From NCBI GenBank assembly GCA_029931535.1, contig JAQPZY010001174.1, forward strand, positions 992,001 to 1,056,000: a stretch of 64,000 nt of DNA, read 5' to 3'. Below are positions 47,830 to 59,456 of this stretch, piece by piece. The notes under the pieces were generated by a model that saw only the letters and a program-made list of their open reading frames with translations, was not told the DNA's origin and searched no databases. This DNA is from Margaritifera margaritifera (Eukaryota > Mollusca > Bivalvia > Unionida > Margaritiferidae). How positions within the stretch are numbered: the stretch's first letter is position 1; the number at the start of each line of letters is the position of its first letter. A program made the position numbers and the translations under genes.

Positions 47830-49030
47830 CAAGCTAGAATGCTTTCTGTAAAATTTGGTAAAATTCTGTTGTGTTTTTTTTAGAAGAAATCATTTAAAGG
47901 ATTTTCATTTTTAGAGACAGAGGCCATATTTAAAGATGAATCTGCATCATCTGTATAAATTTTAAAGTCCTTAGTACCAGAATGCTTCCTTTTAAATTTC
48001 ATTGCAAATTTTGCTGAGCTGTTTCATAAAAGATGTCTCTTAATTTTATTTCCTATTTTCAGTAATGGTGACCAAATCTGAGGGTGGAATGACATATTTA
48101 CAAATTTTAAAGCCCTTTACATCAGTAAGCTTTCTTTAATGTTTGGTAAAATTCTCTTCAGCAGTTTTTTAGATGTCATTTGAAAGGTTATACTATTTTT
48201 ATTAACAGCTGCCATACTGGATGGTGGATCAGCATTATTTGTATAAATTTGAAAGCCCGCTATGCCAGGATGCTTTATGTTAAATTTGGTAAAATTCTGT
48301 TGAGCAGTTTTTTAAAAATACATCATTCAAAGAATTTTCTATATTGAATAACATTGGCCATATTGATGGTGGATCTTTGGCATCAGTTGTGTAAAACTGA
48401 AAGTCCTCTAAACAGGTTGCTTTCTGTCAAATTTTGTTGAATTATGTTTAACTTTTGAGAAGTTGCTTACAAGTTTTTCTCCTTTTAGTAACAGTGGCTG
48501 TATCTGATGGCAGATAATATTGGTATCATGTCTACAAATCTGAAAGGTCTTCATGCCATGATGCTTTCTTTTAAGTTTGGTCAAATGCAATTCAGTGGTT
48601 TTATAGAAGTCATTTGAATGTTTTCCAATTTTTATTAATGGTGGCTATATTGAAAGCAGATCAGCATCATCTGCACAAATCTGAAAGGACTCCATGACAG
48701 GATGATATATCAATTTTGATCAAATATTGTTCAGTGGTTTTGGAGAAGAAGTCGTTTAATGGTTTTTCTGTTCTTAGTACTGGTGGCCATATCTGATGGA
48801 ATATCTGCATCATTTGTACAAATTCAGAAGGCTTTTATGTCAGAACACTCTGTACCATGTTTAGTTGAAACTGGTCTGGAGGTTTTTAAGATGTTGAAAA
48901 AAAACAATTGTTGAAGAAGAACAGACATTTTTCTACACTTAGTACCAGTGACTATATTTGATAGTGGTTCTGCATCCTTTCCACAGGTTTAAAAGGGCTT
49001 CATGCCAGGATGCTTTTGGTCAAATTTAAT
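47830..49030. repeat. ~145-bp satellite, right block, about nine units
   Basis: GCTTTCTGTxAAATTTGGTAAAATTCTGTT-like words recur at about 47,839, 47,985, 48,129, 48,271, 48,419, 48,562, 48,702, 48,850 and 49,011. Each is followed by GGCCATATxTGATGGTGGAT and GCATCATxTGTAxAAATxTGAAAG words. Diverged but regular spacing. Confidence 0.85.
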
Positions 49031-49058
49031 TTTATTTGCTTGAAATCCAAGGATTTAT

Positions 49059-49061
<3 letters not shown>

Positions 49062-49137
<76 letters not shown>
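49062..49137. repeat. (TA)n microsatellite
   Basis: About 76 bp of TA at the end of the satellite block. Confidence 0.95.
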
Positions 49138-49141
<4 letters not shown>

Positions 49142-49269
49142 GACACCAAAGTTGTAAAACAGCACAGGGGAAAAAAAAAACGAAAGTTTCTCTACATTTT
49201 GACCTAAAGTAAGATCTTCCTTAAGGGACAACAAAATACATACACAGAGACTATGAATGGCCATTCATG

Positions 49270-49850
49270 TCATTAATCTAGTGATTCTTCACAAAGAACG
49301 CTTTCACAAAAAAACTGACATTCTTCACGAAAAAAGTGTCTTTTATGGTGAAAAAAGATTTGTCTAGCTTACACCGTCAAAATCTTCATGAAAAAGAAAT
49401 CACTTTTTCATAGAAAAAGTGTGCACCCTGATCAAACATGGCATAAATTGAATAGAGAACGAGAGATAGATAGTCGAGGTCAAACATCCTCATACTGATT
49501 TAAATTCTTTGATGAAAAAGGTGCAATCTTCATGAAGAATGTGACTTTTCTTCATGATGAAAGTGCCCTTATTTTAGAGCAAATTGTTCATAAAAGTGAA
49601 GTTTGTTGTGGAAAAGGTGCAATTTTCATTTAAAAAATGCGCAATCTTTGAAAGATGTACATCATTAAAAAAAAAGTAACAATCTTCATGAAGATTGGTG
49701 ACTTTTTCATAAACAAAGAGGGCTCATATGAACAAGTTTCTTAATGAAAAATCTATGACATAAAAAAGTGCAATCTTCATGGAAATGACTCATGAGAACA
49801 AGTTTCTTCATGAAATATCTATTCAATTTTTGACATATTCGGCACACATT
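49270..49850. repeat. Degenerate short-period repeat rich in TTCATGAA palindromes
   Basis: CTTCATGAA(G/A) and its variants recur roughly every 40-60 bp, mixed with AAAAAGTGCAATC and GTGACTTTTTCAT words in both orientations. It has no coding frame. Looks like a repeatedly inverted or folded-back short unit. Confidence 0.6.
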
Positions 49851-50960
49851 ATATCATAGTGTTTATTGATCATTAGTAATTTTTGATTGGCTTACTTTCA
49901 AGACTTTATTTTTGTGCCAAAAATATAAGCATAATGGGAACATGGTTTCTGTAAAATTACTTATGTATATTGCAATAATGTTTAAAAAAAATTAAAAATT
50001 CATACTTCTAAATTCAGCACTGCTGAAGAATATATTACTTCTATCTTGACTGAGATATGAATTTCAAATAGATTTTCCGTGACAGTTTAGAAATTCTGTG
50101 TGTCATCTATGATGCGTAACTTATCAACATATACAATAAATATATAGGCTTTTTTTTGTAGGCTGGTTTAATTCCCAGAGAATTGGAGGAGTTATTTTCA
50201 AGATAAACACATACAGTCTCAGCCTAATGTCAAATGTTTAGTATGTACTGTGAATCCTGCCATACAGAACACTATATATCACTGTTACCTGTATCAATAC
50301 CCAAGTCACACTGTGTCACACAAAAAACAATTTTAAACTGCAAAACAGGTGGATAAAATTGTGGTTGGCAAAACCAAGATTTCCCAATATCCAGCAATGA
50401 CAAATTGGGGGGGGGGAAGTTATCAATAACTACTGAAATTAGAGAATTATACTGTCTCCTTTCAAACAATATCTTGATTTGGAAAAGTGTCTGAAGTATA
50501 TTAATACCTTCAGCAAGGTATCAACAAGTTTCATTGCAGATTTTATCTGCTAAAATACACAATAGCTGCCACTGAATGCACATCTCACTGGGAAACAAGT
50601 AAAATATACAGGTGGATTAACTGTGTATTATGGTTCAGAAATTCAACACATTGTGCAATTGCTGATCTGGACAAAATAATATAAAATGAAGTTTAAAAAA
50701 AATCACATCAGGCATACTGCTGTTGTTAATAAAGTTGGAGTTATAAGAATGAACAAGATAAATTAAAAATACATGTGATACAAACATTGATAGAATCATA
50801 GTTCATTGTCCAAAGCACAGAACTTGTATTTCAGTGTATCAATCAACTATTGTTATTATTTATCTAATTTCCCACGACATTTAAAATTAGTGCAAAAAAG
50901 AAGCTAGTAAGGCTAAAAAATACTATAAATCAAAATTTTTTATCAGAGTTGCCAAGTTAC
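49851..50960. other. Intron sequence, nothing recognised
   Basis: AT-rich, no supported exon, element or array. Confidence 0.4.
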
Positions 50961-50965
50961 ATGTC

Positions 50966-51141
50966 TCACTTGAATTTTTTTGAGTAAGATGCTCCCAACA
51001 TGGTCTCAAGAGAATGTTGAGGGCATATTGTACACACAAGGTTTCTTTCCGCTGGAATGAAACATATCTGGCAAAACTTGTGTCCACAAGCCAATGCTTT
51101 TTCTGCTGATCTGTCACAGGTGCCACTGTGACACGTCTCAC
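50966..51141 (-). other. RING-like read-through extension of the 51.1-kb exon
   Basis: If the donor at 51,141-51,140 is not used, the frame continues 58 codons to a stop at about 50,966 and encodes CHSGTC - x9 - CGHKFC - QIC - x9 - CTIC. That is a RING-like C-x4-C-x9-C-x-H-x2-C-x2-C-x9-C-x2-C pattern; only the first pair has unusual x4 spacing. The donor itself (TCAG|GTGAGA) is near-perfect. So this is either an intron-retention terminal exon giving an alternative short RING isoform, or a fossil RING. Confidence 0.5.
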
Positions 51142-51312
51142 CTGATTTTTTAATTTTCAAATTTCTACATGTCTTAAGCTGGTCCGATGCTTCAACACCA
51201 ATAATATTAAGGTTTCCTGCCTTTCCACCATGTCTGGGCTCCATCCAGGATAGTACACCATCACCTGTGTCTGGAAGATTCCCTTGTGGTTCATTATTGT
51301 GAGATTTTGCAT
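51142..51312 (-). CDS. Exon: linker between macro and coiled-coil parts
   Basis: Acceptor TTGCTATTCAG and donor TCAG|GTGAGA bound 171 bp (57 codons, phase 1 both ends). It encodes a polar, glycine/asparagine-rich linker (AKSHNNEPQGNLPDTGDG ... KTCRNLKIKKS) with no recognised domain. It joins in frame to 53,755-54,150 upstream and 42,834-43,067 downstream. Confidence 0.75.
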
Positions 51313-51985
51313 CTGAATAGCAAGAATTATGAGAAATGTAGTGTGATTTGTATAATAAAACCATTTATCAGCATAAGACATACTTAGGTTCTAATTAATA
51401 TATAGCCATATATGAGTTGAACCTTAACACATGCTGATACCTATGGATCACTGACCAATACTGCAATTGTATGAGGCATCATGTGATTTACAGGTCCACT
51501 GAAAGCTTGCTGGACATTCAGACTTAATCTCCATCACCTCAGTGAATGTCACTATATATCATATACAAATTTAAATCATCTTAACTGCAACATTTTTCAA
51601 CCATTTGTTTATGAAATTTTCAGTATACACTCGAAAATAAATGTAAATTCACATGCAGTGTCAACATAAAATAGTAAGATTGAATGATATGCTATACTAA
51701 TGAGTATGTGTGGTTATCTCTACTCTGATGATAAGTGCATTTGTTACATTTGCTATGACTCTTATGTTGTACAGTAATAATATGTTCACAGGAATAAATT
51801 TATATGGATTTACTGACCTAGGTCAAACTCTCTACTAATATGTATTCATTAGGAAATTTTGTTTCCAACAATTGAATTTCACTGGTCTCACAAAGTTTGC
51901 TCTTATCTGTTAACTGTTGTATTTAAACAAGGATCACATTGACCCACTTGTAAACATGATGTACAGTAAAAAATTTCTTCTTTCC
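51313..51985. other. Intron sequence, nothing recognised
   Basis: No exon or repeat structure supported. Confidence 0.4.
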
Positions 51986-51989
51986 GTGG

Positions 51990-52205
51990 CCTTGAACTTA
52001 GCCATTTCAATAGACCTATCTCTTACCCCAAGTGCAAGCTATCCACAAAGTTTGGTCCTGGTATGTAATGTAGAATTATTGTTATTGTGCAAAACCCAAT
52101 TTTTTTCCTTTCAGTCAGTGACCCTGACCTTCGGACTCCAAAATCAACAGGTTTCTTCCTTAACCCAAGTGCAAGCTATCCACAAAGTTTTGTAACTGTA
52201 GATGT
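51990..52205. repeat. Two units of the 19.85-kb TGACCT repeat family
   Basis: ACCCCAAGTGCAAGCTATCC at about 52,025 and AACCCAAGTGCAAGCTATCC at about 52,162, with TTTCAGTCAGTGACCCTGACC between, matching the array at 19,851-20,195. Confidence 0.8.
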
Positions 52206-52289
52206 GGACAACTCGAGTTATTGTACAGAAACGAAATTGGTAACAGACAGATGGGAGGACAGACAACATAACACATAATACATATAAAA

Positions 52290-53700
52290 ATGGATCAGTA
52301 ACCTTGATCTTGAATATATGATCTTGTCTGTAATATGGCTCAAAGCTCAAAAATAAGTATACCATGGATCATCCCAGTACCTCAAACAGCTTATAAGTTT
52401 TACAGCAGAAACTACAAAACTTTAAATATTGACCCATGACCTCATACTGGAAGATATGACCCTGAATTTAGTATGCAACACATCTTCTAATGACATTACA
52501 CAAATCTACCAAGTTTCATGTCAAGTGTGAAAGAAAACTCAAAATACTGACTTGTGACTTTGGCCTTGAATATAGGACCTCAGATATACAGCATCTACTT
52601 AAGACATATACAGTATATACACCAAGTTTCATCTAATGATCATCAGTGATTATAAACTTATGGAGTGGAAAGAAAAGTATGAAGGAAAACTTAAAATATC
52701 TGACCTATGACACTAACCTAAAAGACTACCTATTGTAGTATGGGACACAACTAGTGATGTTACATGAGTATACCAAGTTTCAGCCCTTAATCTCAAACAG
52801 CTTTAAAAGTCAATTATGGAGAAAATCTTCAAAAATAAAATAGAATATAATGCGTAGATTAAAAATACATTTCTCCAAGAAAATTTACTCCAACCCAAAT
52901 TCCCAAAATTTACATTAATGAGGAGTTGGACTGTCCAAAATTACCGACTGAATTACCTCCCTTGGCTAAGTTTCAGTTTGCTATTATAGATTTATGATGG
53001 AGAAATTGATAGCAGCAAATATTAAGTTGAACATTGTAAAATTCATGTTAGAAGATAAGGGGTTACAGGTACCAGTTCAAAGAGTTGCAGTTTATTTCTG
53101 AAGAGTTATTGTTGATAATTTTCATTTTAAAATAGGAATTTGATGTATTTATTTTGTTAGTGTGTAATATGAAAGTCAGAGAATACAACAAGATTGTGCT
53201 TCTGTACTTAAATTGTTTCCAATAACTGTCATTATTTGTTTGTTTTTTTTTCATCTCTCAATCTATCAGTGACCACATTAACTGTAGGTGTAGCATTAGT
53301 TATTTCGATTTCTTAAATTTCCACAGGATCACTGTTCATTTCATAACCTATAACAGATTCCATACAATATAATCTCTTTGCTGTTAGTGATTTCTTTGTT
53401 CTAGTGATATGTAATTCTGCATATACATCAGGGGCTTTTATAAGCTTTTAAAGTTTCATCACTCAATCTCAAAAAGCTTTCAAGTTATAAGTTATAGAGC
53501 AGAAAGGAATGTGTAATGGAAACTTAAATACTGACCCATAACCATCACTCTGAAGACAGATTCCCCAATGTGATACACAAAACATTTTAAAGTGATGAAA
53601 ATGTATCAGTATACTTGATTTCATACCTTAATCTCAAATGGCATCAAAGTTAAAGTGTGGAAATGAAAGTGATGGAGGGATGGAGCGACAAGAAGGATGG
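52290..53700. other. Intron with diverged TGACCT-type repeats
   Basis: Loose repeats with ATACTGACCTATGAC- or CCAAGTTTCA-like words at about 52,430, 52,545, 52,630, 52,770, 53,450 and 53,540. A GATGGATGGA tail-like stretch lies near 53,680-53,705 on the plus strand, the sort of end seen on molluscan intergenic repeats. No exon before 53,755. Confidence 0.5.
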
Positions 53701-53754
53701 ATGGAAACACAAATTGTGAAAAGGTGGGACAATAACACCAAGATTTTGTCATAC

Positions 53755-54150
53755 CTTTGTCAGTATCATCACGATACCTATATGGATTATCTGACAATGA
53801 TCTGCTTATCTTCTTGGGATTATGTACTCTAGGTTTCTCAGGCCAATCATCTGTTCTCGCTTCCTCAATCACTGCTCTTTGCTTCTGGTTTCCATGTGTG
53901 AAAATGTCACTTGATTTTTGCTTAGGAAACTGCTGAGATGTAGCAAGTTTGTTCCTGTGGCTTTTAAGTGGCACAGATTCGGATCTTTGCTTAAAAACTC
54001 TGACTAGTTCTCCAGTTATTTGCTCATCTACATTCACCAGCTTAAGGGTTTTTAAACTATGATTAGGATATTTTGATTTTACTTCAATCAAAGCATTAAG
54101 CAAAGCTACACAGCAGCACTGATAGTGGCTTGGTATTGAAGGAAGCCTCC
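53755..54150 (-). CDS. Exon: macro domain C-terminal part and basic linker
   Basis: Acceptor CTTTTTTTTCTCACAG and donor AAAG|GTATGA bound 396 bp. The first two bases join the G of the 61-kb exon to complete the loop PLIGTGRLPSIP. Then follow a CCCVALLNALIEVKSKYP helix and LKTLKLVNVDEQITGELVRV, the last helix-strand pair of a macro domain. The remaining ~85 residues are basic and disordered-looking (RSESVPLKSHRNK ... SRSLSDNPYRYRDD). ADP-ribose binding is expected from the GTG loop; catalysis cannot be judged. Confidence 0.85.
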
Positions 54151-54223
54151 CTGTGAGAAAAAAAAGGAGTTGTTACATCAAGGAATTGTGAAATTTCAAA
54201 TATTTAAACAAGGGGCTTTGTTA

Positions 54224-54734
54224 GGCATCACTAAATTAAGTTCCTTATGTACATATCTCCTTCATTTTCTACATTTTTGAAAAATCCAGTGTGTTAGTTA
54301 AAGTTCAATCTTATGTTAGACACTAACTGTGACACAACATACCAAAATTAAGCATGGGTTATGTTGTGTTTTCTGGAAAAGTTGCATTGAAATGAATTTG
54401 ACAGGAATTTTTGGTGCAAGTGACGTTTCCAGAACCAGCCAAATCACACTTGTTTGCTTTGTCATTCTACATAAAAGTCAAGAAGCTGAACTCAGTAAAA
54501 CTTTTTTCTGTTTAGGCTTTAATACTGCTTTCTCCTGAATACAAGTAAGCATTATTTACTGGTCCAAATAATATCAAGGATAATATGAGTAAAATATTAA
54601 TGATTTTCCAGAAATACAAAACTGCATGTAAATGAACTTCCTAAACACTGACAAACACACTTTGAAATCTAAATTACTGTCATAAACTATTTTATATATT
54701 GATTTCCAATTGTCAGAAGATCTTTAAACTATTA
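54224..54734. repeat. 511-bp tandem duplication, copy 1
   Basis: Runs from GGCATCACTAAATTAA to the same word at 54,735. Shared landmarks are GGTTATGTTGTGTTTTCT, AGAACCAGCC and GCTTTAATACTGCTTTCTCC. Confidence 0.9.
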
Positions 54735-55860
54735 GGCATCACTAAATTAATTAAGTTCCTGATATAAATATCTTCTTCATTTTCTACATTTTATTTTACA
54801 AAATCCAGTATGTTAGTTATAAGTTCAGATGCACCATGAGAATTTTACCTATGTTAGACTCTAACTTAGACACAACATATATAAAATTCAGCATAGGTTA
54901 TGTTGTGTTTTCTAGCAAAGTTGCATTTAAATAAAACTGACTGGAATATTAGTGCAAGTGACCTTTCTAGAACCAGCCGAATCACACCTGTTTGTCATTC
55001 TACATAAAAGTCATGAAGCTGAACTCAATTCAACTTTTTTCTGTTAAGGCTTTAATACTGCTTTCTCCTGAATACAAGTAAACATTATTCACTGGTCTGA
55101 AAAACTCCAAATATGAGTAAAATATGAATGATTTTCTTAGGGACTACATAAGGATGCAGTAATAGGCAATTGGCTCAATTAGTGTAGTGATACACATGCC
55201 TTGAAGAGATGACAAAAGTTAAACCTGTTTAATAAATTTGCTTTATCTGTATCTATAGCAACACTGAAACACACCTATCAATTTTAGTTGCATTTGCTCC
55301 AGAGTGATTTGCTGCATAGTACAATTGATCTTACATGAGACTGGTCTAAGTGGAGTGTTGATGTATGATGCCATAGGTGACAGATGTAAAACACAATGAT
55401 TCACTTGCCACACTTAACAAGAAATGAAAATTCCTTGATATTGTTGAGCTAGTTAGAATATATTTCTAGACATACATTTATTTGTAAAAAAAAAAAACAG
55501 TTTTATTCAATTCTACTATGTTTTTAATATTTAACTTTTGAAAAATTAAAACTTGTTACAATTTTAGGCCATAATGTCAACCCAGCTTTTTGCTTTGGGA
55601 ATAAGATATCCCCAAATTGTTTAAAATGGTACTTATACTCTCTCAATAAATGGATCTGGATAAAGTATATGACTTGTATATGACCTAAGATGAAATATGA
55701 GAGGTTCTGAGATCTATCCATCATTTTCAGAAATACAAAACTGCATGTAAATGAACTGCCTAAACATTGACAAACACACTTTGGAATCAAAATTAGTGTC
55801 ATAAACTAATTTGTATGTTGATTTCTAACTGTCAGAAGATCTTTAAACTATTGAGAATGG
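54735..55860. repeat. 511-bp tandem duplication, copy 2, interrupted
   Basis: The copy is present at 54,735-55,136 and resumes at 55,721-55,860 (AGAAATACAAAACTGCATGT); 584 bp intervene. Confidence 0.9.
55137..55720 (+). mobile_element. tRNA-SINE-like insertion
   Basis: Inserted into copy 2 of the duplication and flanked by TGATTTTC (55,129-55,136) and TCATTTTC (55,721-55,728), a likely 8-bp target duplication with one change. Near its left end, TGGCTCAATTAGTG (55,171) and AAGTTAAACCTG (about 55,217) resemble diverged tRNA A and B boxes about 45 bp apart, with CACATGCCTTGAA between, as in tRNA-derived SINE heads. The body is unrecognised. Confidence 0.65.
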
Positions 55861-56269
55861 TCAATTTTAGAATCTGAGGCCTTAAAAGTAAAAAGAAATT
55901 TGTATATTTCTCACAACTGACATGGAATAGGGCCTCACCCTATGCCTTTTAACAGTTCTCTGCATCATCTTGAATGGATAAATCAAACTCTATTCTATAG
56001 AAAATGTTCAAGAAATGTCAGAGTTTATAATTCATGTCAAGAAAGTCAAAGCATTTAGGGCAGTGATACAAAATCCCATGATGACCTGTTACAAACTGTC
56101 AAACAGATTTGGACAGTTATTATACTCCTGTCTGTGTACAAAAAACTGTATTGTAAACTGAGATAAGTAATGGCATGCAACTATGTTTCTATTAATAAAA
56201 AACATTTTAAAATATTTTTAAACAAGGAGGCCAGGGTTTGCATGTCTAGCCCACAATAAAAGCATCACT

Positions 56270-56970
56270 GTAAGATATATGACCTTGACCCTGAGGTCAA
56301 AGGGGGTGAGCGAGTATGTTGCGGAATGAATTGTCTCAGCTTTGTAACAATTCATCCCAAGTATGAAAAAAAAATCATTTAAGAGGTTTAGGAAATACAA
56401 GGGAATGAAAAACTTTAACCAACACTTAAACAAACATTTTCTATGACCATGACCTTGACCCCAAGGTCAAAGGGGCAAGCAAGTGTGCAAAAAAATGAAT
56501 TATCTTATCTTCATAATGATTCATCCAAAGTATGAAAACAATCCATGAAGTGGTTTAGGGGAAATATGAGCAAATGAAAAACTTTAAATAAAACCTTAGC
56601 TGAAATTATTCTAGGACTTTTTGTAACCATTACCCCAAGGTTAATAGAGCAAGTGAGTGTGTCACAGAATGATCTGTTTTAGAATCATAATCATTTATCT
56701 AAAGTATGAAAAAAAATCCATCATGATGTTTAGAAAAATTATAAGCAAATGAAAAATGTTAACCAAAACCATAACAAATGTAACCAAAACCTTAACACAA
56801 ATTTTCTATTATTGTGACCTTGCTGTAACCTTGACCCTAAGGTAAAAGGAGTGAGCAAGCATGTCAGGGAATTAACTGTCTTAGCTTGATAATGATTTCA
56901 TGTCAAGTATGATGAGAATGTATCATGGGGTTTATGAAATATATGTAAACCCAAACCTTAACAAACTGAT
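56270..56970. repeat. ~180-bp tandem repeat, four units
   Basis: Units start at about 56,279, 56,448, 56,618 and 56,816 with GACCTTGACCCxxAGGTCAAAGG, followed by GxGAGCAAGTGTGTxxxxGAATGA, an AATGATTCATCCAAGTATGA part and an AACCAAAACCTTAAC tail. Confidence 0.9.
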
Positions 56971-57239
56971 GATGATGGCAGCAGCAGAAAAGTGACTGCT
57001 ATATCTCACACCCCACTAATAAGAGCTCAACAAAATTGTAAAACATAATCAAGAAGAAAGGAAGAATCCAACAGGTCCACACACCTATCTGTCAAAGAAA
57101 CTAGGGTGCTTTCCAGTACATTGTTTATCAAGCACAAGTGAACAAACAGTATACAACACCAGCATGGTACATGCAGCTTTAAACAGCCCACCCATAATTA
57201 ATCTGAGGGTTTGGCAAAACTAAATGTACAGCATGTGCT
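56971..57239. other. Intron sequence, nothing recognised
   Basis: Short stretch without supported features. Confidence 0.4.
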
Positions 57240-58275
57240 CTCAATGCCGCAGTGTCATTATCAAACAAGTTGTGGGATTGACCTACCCCTATGAGACTGG
57301 ATATCTGGCAACACACTGACACTACTATGACAACAATATGTCTGACAAGAAAGATTCATATCTGGCAACAAACTGGCAATAGTACTACAAGAGACTTGTA
57401 AGAAAATTACATTACTGGCAATAACCTGACAATACTGTCAGCATGTTTCCATATTATGGTAATGCACTGACAACAAATTGGCAAAGAAAAACTGGAAAAT
57501 TTTCCATAATTTGCTTAACAATATAGGCATAAGACAACACAATTTAACTAATTACTTTCAAAATTGATATTGTTTGATCAACTGATAATACACTGGCAAC
57601 AATAAAATTTAGTAGCCTAAATCTTTTGTTTTATTTGATATCTTTTGACCAGAATACTGTCAACTTGTTGAAAGTGTGTTGTCAGTTATCCCCAGTGAGG
57701 TTCCATGACACTGGATTTATCCCTTTGTTTTAGATGGAGGGGGGAAAGTGTTTGAGAAAATGACCTTTCTGTTTAAATTATTCCTCAACCCACCCACCCC
57801 AACCACTTTGTTAATCTCTGATTGGTTGATTTTAGTCAGGCCACTAATTCTAAACTTTTAGGTCCATCTGCTTGGCCATAAAATAACTGCAATCACTTTT
57901 TAATTTTATCCAGGTAAAGAGTCTTGTTTTAATTACTACAAAAGTTGTCAGATTATGTAATTGTATTGTATTGCCAGATTATGTAATTGTATTGTATTGC
58001 CCGTGTATCATCAGTGTTGTCATAGTACTGCCTCTGTGTGTGTTTGTTGCCATACTGCTACCAGCAAGATTTTAATGCCAGCACTCTGTCAGCTATGATG
58101 AGAAGACACTGGCACAAACTGGTAAAACACTGGCAATATCTGGCAATAGTGTGAAAGTGTTTCCAAATAGATTGTTGCCAGTGTATTGCCAAATTGTTGC
58201 CAGATAAACTGTGTATTACCCGATTATTGCCACTTTATTGTACAATTGTTGCTGTAGAGCCAGTTTCTTGCTAGA
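57240..58275. mobile_element. Candidate non-autonomous element with TGGCAACA-type subterminal repeats
   Basis: The left third (57,300-57,490, again near 57,590) is dense in CTGGCAACA / CTGGCAATA words on the plus strand. The right third (57,975-58,265) holds the same words inverted (TATTGCCAG, TGTTGCCAG). Opposite-facing clusters around a unique centre fit subterminal repeats of a non-autonomous DNA transposon, but clean TIRs and a target duplication were not found. Confidence 0.5.
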
Positions 58276-58314
58276 TTGTTTCCGAAGCACAAAGCTTTTC
58301 AAAATCAAGAAATT

Positions 58315-58496
58315 CATAACACATATCTTAACCAAAATCAATGGACCATGAAATATACATCACAGTGAATTAATTTTCACTGATTGGTAGAGCTCTCCAA
58401 ATGATGTGTCTAAATAAAAGTTATGTAATGCTGTGAGTAATGGTGTTTGAAAAAATGATTTCAATGCAAAGGTTAGCCAAAATCAATAGACTGTAA
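58315..58496. repeat. Dispersed repeat, left of the hAT insertion
   Basis: ACCAAAATCAATGGACCATGAAATAT (58,332) and GCCAAAATCAATAGACTGTAA (58,476) begin successive units. The second is cut by the hAT element and resumes at 59,960. Confidence 0.7.
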
Positions 58497-58699
58497 CAGT
58501 GATCTCCCCAGAAATTTTCTATAGCATCGGGGTACGCGTGTTTGGGTCATAAAATGTTTTACAAAGCGCGCGTTTACGTCATAAAAGTAAAACAAATTAA
58601 TATCAATGAAATAAAAAGAAGTGCATATATTTACATAGTATTTTTTATTTACCTTGGTTATCACAGTAACAACAATGCATATCTCATTTATTTCTTAAT

Positions 58700-58884
58700 T
58701 TAAATAAATGATATTCGTCTTTTCTTCATTTCACCATATAAACTGACTGCAACATCACAATTAAAGTCTTTTAAGGGTTGTCCTTCAGTACTGATTGTCA
58801 TCAGGTAGTTCAGTACCCTCTGTGTCAACCTGTTCCTTAAAACACTCTTAATTCTATTCATTGCAGAGAATGACCTTTCACAAT
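58700..58884 (-). CDS. hAT transposase-derived exon 2: dimerisation tail
   Basis: After the acceptor CCATTTTTTCAG the frame reads CERSFSAMNRIKSVLRNRL then LNYLMTISTEGQPLKDF and MKKRRISFI, stopping at TAA (58,700-58,702). This is the conserved C-terminal hAT dimerisation region. Its first two bases complete an Asp codon with the G ending 59,285-59,456, so the two exons join in frame as a ~119-residue protein. The RNase-H-like catalytic core and zinc finger are missing, so it cannot be an active transposase. Confidence 0.75.
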
Positions 58885-59284
58885 CTGAAAAAATGGAACA
58901 TAAAATTTATTAATGGATGTACAAAAAAGAGACAAATATACCTGAATCCTAATTAAGTTAATTACCATGGAAAAATTCTTCAGGCACAATTTACACAACA
59001 TACCTGCAAAATATATATATAATTACATAGTCTTATTTTCAAGAATTTGATATAGACTGGGTGAAATAAACTTTTGAGGTCATGACTTCACTGAATAATA
59101 AGTAAGAATATGGATGAAATTATTTTAGTTATATTTATAAAGGAATACTTTTTATTTATATCTTTTCAAAAGAGGTAAAACTGGAAGATAAAAATTGTTC
59201 CGTTTATTACTTGGATAGACAGAAAAGAGAAATGAGAAATTAATAGGGCAGCACTCACTTAAGTTAGCAATATGGAAAACTTAC

Positions 59285-59456
59285 CATCCGATCCAGCAAT
59301 TTCCACCCAAGGGAATAACGTCTTCCATTCATTATGAAATCCCGTCCTTCGTTTCTTGATATCATTCTTTTTGGAAATCATACTGGCGCTATCGGAATCA
59401 GAATCACTGCCACTATTCATGATGCCAATTTCTGATTGTCGTAACCAGGCCAACAT
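59285..59456 (-). CDS. hAT transposase-derived exon 1: N-terminus
   Basis: ATG at 59,454-59,456 opens 57 codons: an acidic serine run (NSGSDSDSDSAS), a basic patch (KKNDIKKRRTGF) and HNEWKTLFPWVEIAGSD, ending at a consensus donor G|GTAAGT. The W-x5-PW motif before a zinc finger is typical of the KIAA1586/ZMYM-like group of hAT-derived proteins, an approximate assignment. The expected zinc finger would start right after the donor but is absent. Confidence 0.7.

Noticed and set aside
55165..55235. tRNA gene
   Set aside because: The A and B boxes are diverged, no cloverleaf or acceptor stem can be drawn, and it lies in a flanked insertion; a SINE-type head is the better explanation.
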